Source: Fragum whitleyi
Taxonomy: Eukaryota; Mollusca; Bivalvia; Cardiida; Cardiidae
Assembly (NCBI GenBank): GCA_948146395.1
Contig: OX411545.1
Span: 17,480,026 to 17,544,025 of the forward strand
Length of the DNA stretch: 64,000 bases
Reading direction: 5' to 3'
The position numbers were made by a program, and so were the translations under genes. Under the pieces are notes generated by a model. That model did no database searches, was not told the DNA's origin, and saw nothing but the letters and a program-made list of their open reading frames with translations. Shown here one piece after another: positions 25,901 through 37,900 of the stretch (position 1 is the stretch's first letter; each line of letters opens with the position of its first letter).

Positions 25901-28900
25901 ATTGCTGTTACGGGGGCATTAGTGTTTCACAAACACATCTTATTATATTCAGAAAATTTTTTACTTGCAAGAAGTTTTGGATCTTGGTCAGTCTGCACAG
26001 ATTGTACAGTCTGACCAGGCTCAAATCGTTTTGCACTGACTAGATCGATGGCTCAGCGCAAAACAGTTGTACCTGCCTATATGTTTATAGGCAGTTACAA
26101 CTGTTTCGTGCTGAGCCTGTGAGATGGTCCACTTTAACTTTTTGTGTGATAGGTCACAAATCATACACAGTTGAAAGAAATCATCTAAAATCTTGGTCAC
26201 AGGTTCCAGGCTCATTTATTTTTCAGGGAAGTGTTAGTATTCTGCTTTCTGCCAGAGACGGGGATACAAGCATTGATATAAGAAGAAATGTTTCTTACAA
26301 GTTTGTCCCAGGTACCTTGTTTTCTCTTAACAAAGGGATATTTGCTTCAAACATTTATTGAAAAATAGATTGTGTAGTAAAAAAAACTAAGCAGAGCCCA
26401 GATAGTGACATAATGAATGTTGTTAAGCAATCAGTTCATGAGTTCTGTTTTGGAACTATTACCGGTCCACTACCTTAACCCTTTCCTGTTTTTCAAAATT
26501 TTTGACCTGTCCAAATTCAAAGGTTTTTCAGACGAAAATTTAGAGTGGATTTAATTTGAAAAATAACCATTCAGTAGGGTAGAAAATAGTGTGGAAAAAG
26601 AAGAAATTGCTTTTCAGGAGCAATTTCTTCTTTTTTCACAATATTTTCTCACTCATAAAATCACAGGCATGTAAAGAGCAGGGATTAAACAGGAAAGGGT
26701 TAAACAGGTAACAGAGGTTTCAACAAATGAGATTTTGATTTTAGCCCTTCTCATACTACTGTACACAAAGCTTTGACAGACAGTATAGATCCAGATCAGC
26801 CTATATAGATATGCAGTCTGAGGTCAGCCTACACTGTCTAATTTGTACTTATTATTGCATAAAATGTATGTTTTACGGTCGTTTATGACATATGTTTACA
26901 AACAAAATCCAGGTGTTAACAAGAGAAAATGTGGATTAATCAGTTAATTCATATGCTGTTAACGTCTGGCTTTTTAATTTAAATATTTTTGGTCTAGGCA
27001 TATAAACTTTATCAGTTTCCTTGTCCACATTATTATATAGCATACCTAAAAACGTTGCTCTAAGTCCCGCAATAAATTGTGTGACGTCATAAATTTACCA
27101 AGCAAGGTTGGTATAGACAAGATGGATGGTGTAATGCATGGGGGAATATAAGTAGGTTTGCAACTAGTTAGTCCCCTACCGGTGTTCACACCGGAGGGGA
27201 CTATAGGTTTGCCCTCCGTCTGTCCGTCTGTCCGTCCGTCCGTCCGTCCGTCTGTCCGTCCGTCCGTCCGTCTGTCCGCTCAAATCTTGATCCCGCGATA
27301 ACTTAATAACTAAGCAAGCGTTTTTGAGGAAAATTGGTATATGACTAGATGGCAATGTGTAGATTATGCACATCATTTTATTTTTGTTTTTCGACTTAAA
27401 TTGAGGTTGCTATGGTTACAGAAATAGTGAAAATATGGCCAAAAATGGGATCCTGCGATAAGATAATAACTAAGCAAGCTAGTTTGATGAGACTTGGTAT
27501 ATGACTAGATGGCAATGTGTAGATTATGCACATCATTTTATTTTTGTTTTTAGACTAAAATTGTTGTTGCTATGGTTACGGAAATAGTGAAAATATGGCA
27601 AAAAATATTGGATCCTGCGATAAGTTAATAAGTAAGCAAGCTAATTTGATGAGACTTGATATATGACTAGATGGCAATGTTTAGATTATGCACATCATTT
27701 TATCTTTGTTCTTTGACAAAAAGTGCGGTTGCTATGGTAACAGAAATAGTGAAAATATGGCAAAAAATGGATCCTGCAATAATTTAATAACTAAGCAAGC
27801 TAACTTGATGAAACCTGTTTTAAAATGTAAAAAAAATTATAAGCCATGTTAGTCAGGGTGGTGATGCAGCAGTATTAATCACCTCCAGTGAAAGTTCTCA
27901 TTTCTTACCAACAAGACTGAAGAAAAACATCTTGGATCAGACAAGGTAACTGTTATTGATACTATTTCTTGCATCTGTCTATTGCTTCCATGAATTGTAT
28001 AGTGGGCACAGCAGAGACAACAACTCATGTAAGTCTGGTTTTGACGTCCCTGATAGAATTGGCGTGGGAAAACATTGAGACAAACAAAGCCGGTAGGGGA
28101 CTTATGCCCATGTCCAACATGGCTCTTGTTTTATATCATTTCTATCTTTTTATGCAATAATAATGTCAATTCACGCTTTTTCGGGCATTAACATTTGCAG
28201 AGACCCTAAAAATGCTTTAACCATTTTTCAGGTCTCAGAAAATGTTAACGCCCTCAAAAAGTAAATTAACCCTATATTATACCCCGTTCGAAGTAGAGGG
28301 GGTATATTGCTTTGCACTTGTCAGTTGGGCGGTCAGTCTGTCGGTCTGTCACTAGACTGATTTTGTCCAGTGCATATCTCAAAAAGTATGCAAGCTAGAA
28401 TCATGCAACTTCACATGTGGATAGATCTCATTGAGGTGAAGTGCACTTTACAAAACTGAATAAATGCACAAAAAAAGAAATTTGTTTATGAAAAAATTGA
28501 CATTCATCTGTATAAGGGTTAAAAGAATATAAGCAAGTGTGTTACACTTCCAAATATTTTAAATGTGCACCAAGTAAAGACTCAGTCTGACCTATCTTCA
28601 CTATGCATTCTGTGAATAGAGTAGGTCTCGATGTACGATGGATGATCCAGAAGTTCGTACAATTGGCCCATAACTTTGGCATTTCAAGCTTGTTAGTGTA
28701 AAATTTTTAGTGTGTGAAGTTCAGTATCTACCAAGACCACAAATCTTATTATTTTTGCAAACATTTTTAAGCGGTCTTAAATTTCATTACTATAGTCACA
28801 TAAGTATGCTTAGGCAGGGGAGCATAAAAAATTCATGAAAAATCTGTTGCATAAATCAATTTTTTTCTGAAAGTGTGCTTAAAATTTATTTGAAACTGCT

Positions 28901-31900
28901 TACCATAAAGGCCCAGCATCTGTGTGAACACTTCCTTTGAAAGAATATACATAAAAAAATTGTAGACAAATTTGAATCCAATGGAATGGTGATGCTTTCT
29001 GCAAGTAAATTTATTAGGTGCAGAAAGGCATGCGAGCAAATGGAGACTATGTAGAAAAGAGCTAATGTACCTCACAGATGTTTCAAATTGTTGGAAGTGT
29101 CACACATAGGCTCATATATTTTATTTCCAGGTTTGACTAACAACACTGTCCCTATTGACACTTACTGGGTTTTGGATTTGTACACTGGTATTATTACCAA
29201 CAAAATTGACATCGACCTTGAGGATCCCATCTGGCAGGTCAATGGTGATGCATTGCAAAATTGGAACCTCTCTGTACAGGTACTCTTTTTACAATATAAC
29301 TGGATATAGTTACATTCGGAACACCACTCGGCCATCTCACGATCAATCTTGAATGTATGTAGACCGTCTATTTTTTGAAACTTACGGGAAAACCTTGGAA
29401 ACACTCGATGACTTAAGTTAAAATGGTGCTTACCCCAGAAACTTTGAGTGAAAACATTTGATGTCGCCAACGCTACTCATTTAAGTCACTGTGAATGTGA
29501 ATGTGAAACCATCATACCCTTATATCTTTACATTCTTAAATAACAGCTGAAAATTTTACTTTTTGAGAATTTTATGTCATTCTCAAAAATTAAGATTTTT
29601 CAGCTGTTTTTTATTGTAAAAAATTTAAATTAAAAGATAGCACCAGTTCTTTCCGTGCTAGTTTTTCCACTGTTTCCACCTAACCAAATGCACATTTTGT
29701 TACATACCCATCCGCCTTATAAACATCTGAGGTTTGTTACTGTTTACAGAAATGGCCGAGTGATGTTCCGAATGAATATTGTTAGTCTTTCAGTCCTAGT
29801 TCTCTTTTTACAACATTATAATTTCAGTAGAGCTACCTTTTTTTACACCATTATCAGATAGAGTCTTTCAGCCAAGGAACTCAATGTTGCCATTAAAAAA
29901 TAAATTCCATCTTTCAATCAAATTACAATCAAACTGTGGTAACTTGACATAATTTATTCACAAGAAATCATCTTCAGCAGGTCTTGTTAGTGATAGTAGA
30001 ACTGAAAAACAAGACTCTTTTTTTCCAATTCTGCTTGTTCATGCATTTTATGGCTATTATAAAAAGAATGTGTTTAATTCAATTATTCTCACAGGATTAA
30101 CAATGGCTGCATCGAATATGCTAGATTAGAGCTACCTTTTTTACACCATTATCAGATTGTGTCTTTCAGCCAAGGAACTGTTGCCATTATGAAATATATT
30201 CCATCTTTCAATCAAATTACAATCAATGTACACTAAAGGTACACTACACAATTCGAATGTTTATAAACAGACTTTCGACGAGTTTATTTAGGTAAATTTG
30301 GACCAATGAAATTTTTGCTGTCATAGTCTCTGACTATACTGAAAGATCAAAGAAACACAAATCTACTTACATTTTACCATCTTTTGAATTACATCATTGA
30401 ACGTCATGTTGGATAGTGTAAAAGTAACATACATTCGAAACCGACTTCATCATGAAGAAACTAAAATTGAAACGACATAAAGCATTGAATATCGATAGGG
30501 AGAAAAAAGTGTTTTTCGTGATGAGTTTCTTTACTTTTTCAGCATATAGGTGATTACATTTTTAATTAATTATAGTTATCTCAGGCTTGTTAAATTCTAG
30601 TTCAGTCCACCCCTACTCCGGGCTATATTACATTTTCCCGCGTTTTAGAATACAGCGGTTGGACTTTAGTGTTGGGCAAACGTTTTCAAATCCCAATCGA
30701 TAATCAGTTTTAGAAGGATGAGTAAATAAACAAATGATTGATTGTACAACCATTTTTATGCCCCCGCATCGATAAATCGGGGGCATATTGTTTTACTCAT
30801 GTCCGTCTGTCTGTCTGTCCGTCTGTCTGTCCGTCTGTCCGAAAACTTAACCTTGCCAATATCTTCAAGCCTATTCAAGATACAAAGCTAATATTTGGCA
30901 TGATGATAGATCTCAATGATCCGCATCCGCTGGTACCAAAGTCAAGGTCATGTGACAAGGTCAAGGTCATCTGTCAAGGTCAAACATCCAAAAACTTAAC
31001 CCGAAAACTTAACCTTGCCAATGTCTTCAAGCCTATTCAAGATACAAAGCTAATATTGGCATGATGATAGATCTCAATGATCCGCATCCGCTGGTACCAA
31101 AGTCAAGGTCATGTGACAAGGTCAAGGTCATCTGTCAAGGTCAAATGTCCAAAAACTTAACTTTGCCAATATCTTCAAGCCTATTATAGATACAATGCTA
31201 ATATTTGGCATGATGATAGATCTCAATGAACTGCATCCGTTGGTACCAAAGTCAAGGTCATGTGACAAGGTCAAGGTCACTTTTCAAGGTCAAACTTTAA
31301 CCCAAAAACTTAACCTTGCCAATATCTTCAAGCCTATTCAAGATACAAAGCTAATATTTTGGCATGATGATAGATCGATGATCAGCATCGGCTGGTACCA
31401 AAGTCAAGGTCATGTGACAAGGTCAAGGTCATCTGTCAAGGTCAAACTTTGAAAAAAAATGCCGTTACGGGGGCATTCGTGTTTCACAAACACATCTTGT
31501 CTTAGAATTAAAATAGCACTCCTATGAAGAAAAGAATATGAAAGTTAAAACCCAAGATCTAAATACTGTTTCTACAGATTTTTCTACCAACTCAATGGCT
31601 CAGTGTGAAACAGCTGTAGCTGCCTATAAACATATAGGCAGTTACAACTGTTGAATGCTGAGCCATCAAACTGATGATAGTTCTGTAAACCTTGTTTTTA
31701 TCTGTTTATAGATGACTCGTTTAATGAATTTGGTATTGCATTTCCACTAATAATATACACAAATAAAAAGGTATTGCGACATTCGATTTCTATGAACAAA
31801 AGTAAACTGTGGTAACTTGGCGTAATTTATTCACAAGAAAACATTTTCAGCAGGTCTTGTTAGTGATAGTAGAACTGAAAAACAAGACTCTTTTTTTCCA

Positions 31901-34900
31901 ATTCTGCTTGTTCATGCATTTTATGGCTATTATAAAAAGAATGTGTTTAATTCAATTATTCACACAGGATTAACAATGGCTGCATTGAATGTGCTAGATT
32001 GGATTTCAACCTGATTATTTTCTCTAATCCAAGAGTGATCCATACACTTACTGTACAGCCAATATCATGTACATGCAAAAGCGACGAAAATTACAGCACC
32101 CACTTTTTTCCTAATACCCAGGATCAGTTGTAGTATATGAATGTGTACATTACCATTCCAAAATCTGTAACAACAGAGCATGATTTTGAATAGGAGATAA
32201 CAGTTCACATAGTTTGCAACCAAGAATGCCCAATAAATAGTCGATGGCATTCACATTCTGCGTTAATTAAACATACTTTTGTATTTACATACATTTAGAT
32301 GTTGCAATACTTTTTTCTTGTATATATATCCTCTATTTGTATATTTGTAGGCTTGTGAACTTCTGAATGCAACAACTCCTAGTCCTTTTTATGATGATTG
32401 CACTGATATACGATTCACTCAAATAACAATCGGAGACATAAATGACAACCCACCACGTTTCCTCATCGACCAGTATTTCTATGAGATTAAAGAAAACGTT
32501 CCAAATGGCGATCTTTTAATTCCTGCTATCCAAGTTAGAGATGATGATACGGTAAGAACAGAGCTATAGATAGAAAGGGGATTTAGAGTTCAAAATGATT
32601 TATTGTAATCATATTTTTTCTATTCCTATATTGTTGGGGTCTCATTTGAATTGTCTCGTCAAGACGATTCAAATGAGTATTTATCCAGAATATAGGGTTT
32701 CAGTGCAAAAGAATGATTTTAGACTGGCATTACTACCTCTTATCTGTACCTTGGTAAGAATGTAAATTTATGAAATTGTTTCTGTTTGTTTTATGCTCCA
32801 CTGGGCAAAGTCCACAAGAATTTACAAGAATAGTCCATGGGTCATGGTCTAATAGATTTATTCATTAAATTTTGATCAGGTTAATTGAGATTTTGTTTTT
32901 GCCCACTTGCAGTGACCTACCGCCATCATAGCGATCCCCGGCGGCTGCACTTCTTCTTTCCAACTATTTGTCTCTCACCAATAGGTTGATAATTGTAGAC
33001 CGATGTGAGATAGTAGCTGGAGGCTAGGAAAGGATGTGTTGGTTGTACTGGTTACAGAAATACCAGGAAACTATTATAAGGTGCACCAGCTGCTGTGATA
33101 TAACTGAAAAAATGTTGAAGGCGGTGTAAAACTCCATTCAATCAATCAAACTTGCAGTGACCAAGAAATAGTTGTAACTATGTTAGACACTATTTGCTAG
33201 AGTAATCAATGTGTCGGTCTTTCTGATTTTGTCTATACCATAGCTCTTACATTACAGATTTCAAAATACAGTAAAATGTGTATTAAGCGACCACCTAAGG
33301 GATCACCATAAAGCGGTTGTTTAAAAGAATGGTTGCTTAGTACATGTTTTGATTACAAATTAGAAATGTCATTTTGATTGAATACGTTTGTTATTACGTA
33401 TCGACCTATAATCCTATATTTTTAACACTGTCTAGAAAGAATCGTCTCATTAAGACGGTTCAAATGAAATTTTAAAACATGGGATCTATTTACAATAAAC
33501 TTTATACCCAAAATATTACTTTTTAAGAAATATATATATTTCAAAAAAGATTGCTCAAAGAAAATGGTGACTTAATAGAATTGGTCGCTCGAGCAAGATT
33601 GGCTTTATCTTATTCATTTATGTTTAGCTAGATTGGACAAAGTCCAATGGAGCTTTTTTTTACTGCTCTTGAGGCTGAGTGGTAAAGCAACGGACACATC
33701 ACAGTCCAAGGTTATAAACTTTTTCTCAGACTCAACAGAAAATTTTCTCATATTTTAAATTTAGATAAAAGTATGAAAATAAAAGATATTATTAATAAGT
33801 TTTTATTCATAACAACTTATTAAACATCATTACAGCTTTAATCTCAAATTTAAATTTGTGAAAATTTGAGTTGAGAATGAGAAATGTTTTATAACCTCGG
33901 GCCCCGAGGTGTAGATAAAGGGGGTATTTTGAAATTGAGATTAAATCATTGCAACAATACTTGCACTAATCCTATTTTGTGAGAAGTCATTGGAATGGTC
34001 TCCAGACTAATCAAATGATTACCCACAACATAGGGTATCAATGAGTAATAAAGATTGGAAAAGGCAATACTTCCTCTTTTCTGTACCTCTGCTCATGACA
34101 TGCAGGTCCAAGGTTTTAGCCAGGTTAGTCGGTCCATCCGTAGACCGTTTTTTTGTCTGGAGTATATCTCAAAGAGTATGCAAGTGAAAATCATGGAACT
34201 TCAAAGGTGTAAAGGAGAATTGCTTTGCTAAGGAACCATAACTCTACTCATCATATTTTGTGAGTTATTGCCCTTTGTTGATTGACAAAGAATAGGCTAT
34301 TGACCTGCTTTTATGGGGGCATTAATGTTTTACAAACATCTGTTGTTAAACTTAGTTCAAAACCATTTCCAGGTCTGCTTTATGATAGATCTTGTTCATA
34401 GCAGGGTTCAAGTGAATATGTTGCAAACTGTATTTCTCCTAATAAATGCTCCTGAGAGCTATACATAACATGGTAAGGGAGCTTTTATTTAGTATGCATT
34501 TCTGATTACAATAAATCATTAAACTTGTGTATCTTAGGCCCTTTTTCCTTTAGGTTGAGGTAAATTTCCTTTTAACAATCATATAAATGGTTGTTTAGAG
34601 GAAATTCACATCAAATAAGAGAAAAAGTCTCAACAAGTTCTTAAAAATTTAGGCATTTTAAGTGGGTTATCTTAGTAATCAATGTAGGTGTGCTACTATT
34701 AGGGAGAGCACTATTGTTAAAGGAAATATAGTAATATGATATGAAATTTGTATCAATGATTACCAAATTCATCGAACTTTTCAAATAAAACAGTTATTAT
34801 GTTGATCAATTATTTTTTACAGGAGGCGTTCAATAAGTATATTGTGGATTTTACCCAACCCTCGTTGGAGTTTGGCTTAATTGGAGTGGATACATCCCCA

Positions 34901-37900
34901 ATAATCACCATAAAGAACACGTCCCTCATAGACTATGAATCGGGAATTACGCAATATTCTCTTACCGTAAGTAGTTTGCTGTCACTTCTTTTTATGACCC
35001 TGTGTGTGCGTGCGAGCCTTTCAGGGTACGGCAGGGCTTACTTTCACTTTAAAATCTTTAAATATCTTCTCCTCTAAATGATTGGGCCGATTTAAATGAA
35101 ACTTGGCATAATGTTCCTTTGATGACAATTATGTATCTAAGTTGTTCAAGACATATTGATTGACCCCCAAATTTTGGCGTTGCATGGCTGCGATTATCTT
35201 CATTTTTTTAGTGAAATTATCTAAACTTATAACTTGATTTCAATGTCCAAAAATGTTCACATTTAGTCTCTTTTTAGCATTAAAGATATAGAATAATTGT
35301 TTTGTTTTTCAATTAAGATCGATTGATATTTAATTTCTTTAATTCTGCCACTTGTGAAAATATAGTTTCCGTAGCTCACTCAATGAAATATATAGAGGAT
35401 AATCGTTTGTTTCAGTGTAAGATCTATTTATATTTCATTGAGTGAACAACAAAAGCTATATTTTCACGAGTGGCGGAGCCACGAGTGCAAATATAGCTTT
35501 TGTTGTTCGTGAAATGAAATATTAATCGATCTTAAATGAAAAACAAACGATTATTCTATTTCTTTAATGCAAAAATGAGACAAAATGTGAAATTTCTATG
35601 ACATATTTTCGTAAAGCGCGTCATTTTGCATGTGATTGCTATGCAACGTTCATTGTGACGTCACTTATTTCGCTCCGCATATAAGACGTCAGATAGGATG
35701 AAATGCACAAAAGCGGGGTATAAGTTTTTGATAATTTCACTGCTTTTGCGGTGAGATTATCAAGTGATTATCTACCGTTATTTCTCGATAAACCACCGAA
35801 AAGCATTAAAGAAAAATCAATCTTGCCCTGAAACAAAGGATTTTCCTCTATGGCTAACTATTCTAACTTTTTCAGTTAATTGCCCAAGACCAACTTGCCC
35901 CCATATTCACGGATACAGCTCCTGTTACCATCACAATTGTGGATGTGAACGACAATTTTCCGATACTGACCCAGGATATATATATAGGGAATATCAGCGA
36001 GTTGCCACAAGATGGAGAATTGGTCGCCATTGATGGACCGATTCGGGTTTGTAACTTATATAAAACATTTACAAAGTTGTATTTAAGTAAGTGGACCCGA
36101 AATAGTTCCCAAACACGTAGTTCCCAAATTAAATTTTAAATTGAAATTTGAGGAATTTTTAAATTAAGCTAGAAAAAAGTTTTAAAATCTCGGGCCCAGA
36201 AATGTATTTCTTCACTAGTGTACATTCGGAAGTAATGCACTTAACAGTATAAACTGAAGTTTTCTCTTTATTTTCATTAGGAAATCTCAGTAAACATTGT
36301 GAAAGATCATGAGTTCCTAAATGGTGCGTAACTATTATGGTTCCACTACCTTAAATGAAAACAACGAAAGCTTTAAATTCATTGTTTGTGGTTAAACATC
36401 CCTTTAACATTACTTGGGTTGTCCCAGAAATTCATAAACTTTTTTGATAATTCAAAAATCCAGCGTACGTCCAATAACAGTAAGACTTTTGAGTTACGGT
36501 AGTGGACCCTTGAGCCTTTTAGTTTTTCAACCATCCAATAAAACCTGCATTTGTAATGAAAAGTAGGACATCCCTAAAATAGTGAATATATAGAGGATAT
36601 TGAATGAGTGGTCATTGAATACCGAAATTATTAAAGGAGTCATCTATAAACAGATAAAAAACGAGGCAGCGCCGAGTTTTTATCTGTTAATAGATGATGT
36701 GTTTAATAAATTTTGGTATTTGATGAGCACAAATTTGATATTCTATTTATGATATGACCCGAATTTGGTGATGAAACGAGAAAATTGGGATATTTATCCA
36801 TTCGTATTATTCCTCAAGAAATCTAACACCGTTTTAGAAATGACGTCAGCAGATCTATTATGATGTCATTTTCCTCGCAAAAATATAACGTTGTTCTTCT
36901 TTCTTAGCTCATTTGCATAGTAATAACACTCGTGTAATATGAGAAAAATATTCGACGTGGTTATTCAACTACCCCGACGTACGCCATATTATAAAATTAC
37001 TTCTTGTTGACAGCTGAATCTTGTTGTTTCAGGCTACAGACCGTGATTCTGGAGATTATGGCGTGGCTGGAATTCGGTATTCGTTAGCAGGTGAAGGGGT
37101 CAGTGGTCCTAATGCAGTGTGAGTAACTCTTTTTTACGTAGAGCCTGCTTTCTTTGAGCCACTCAGGAATCCCTGGCGATTCAACGGAATAGGCCTAGGG
37201 GAAAATTAGGCTGCAGACATGAAAGTGCATCATATGACACTTTGGTTTATAAAGATGTCACAAACTTCAATGATCCTGCTAAGAATGATGTTACATAAAA
37301 CAAAATAAACTTATGAATACCATTGGGCATATTATAATTTGATAACTAAACCAAGTGTCTTAATGCGTTTTGTCATCAAAAAATAATGTGCCTAATAGAT
37401 TTCCACATAAAATCAGAAAGAATTAACAAAATGTGTTTTCTGCATGCATATTCAGTAACTGAAGTACAGCCAAAAGTTGAATTATCTGAACAATGACCCA
37501 AAATCACTACATTTTCATCCAAGGTACTTTCTAGTTTACGAAAAAGTCTGAGCACTGTTCCAAATGACGGTGAGCAAGACATAGTAATTACAATGACAGC
37601 TTGTCCATCCAGAGGTCCATTTGTAGGTCAGTCTGATTTTGTAGGTCAGTTCTGACAAACGCATCTCTGATATTACAGTGCTGATATTTTGAGTTTCAGT
37701 ACTAATTTTTGGCATGATGACATCTCATTTATATTCATCTATTGATATCAAGGTCAAGGTCATTTGACATGATCAATGTAATTTTCAAGTTTAAACTTAT
37801 GCAAAAAATACCATTTTTAGGGCATGAGTGTTTCACAAGCTCATCTTGCCTATTCACAGATTTACCATCAATGAATTCACGGGTGTAGTGAGTGTGGCAA

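Larger units (their letters stand above)
29828..32000 (+). repeat. Tandem intron duplication, second unit split
   Basis: Unit part C (29828-29931) and part A (29931-30127) are followed by C' (30127-30226), then a 1.6-kb insert, then A' (31804-32000). A and A' are both 197 bp and nearly identical. Confidence 0.75.

Noticed and set aside
26712..26840. Possible extra piggyBac-like MITE (TAGCCCTTCTCATACTACTG...)
   Set aside because: Only the central AGATCAGCCT / AGTCTGAGGTCAG part resembles the family; ends not clear enough to call.
29162..29470. 102-codon - strand open frame
   Set aside because: Antisense shadow of cadherin exon 5 and its donor; the + strand reading has splice signals and EC patterns.
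33665..33722. Possible tRNA (GGCTGAGTGGTAAAGC followed by GGTTATAAA)
   Set aside because: Box A-like only; box B lacks GTTCGA and no acceptor stem pairs. The right part belongs to a foldback MITE.
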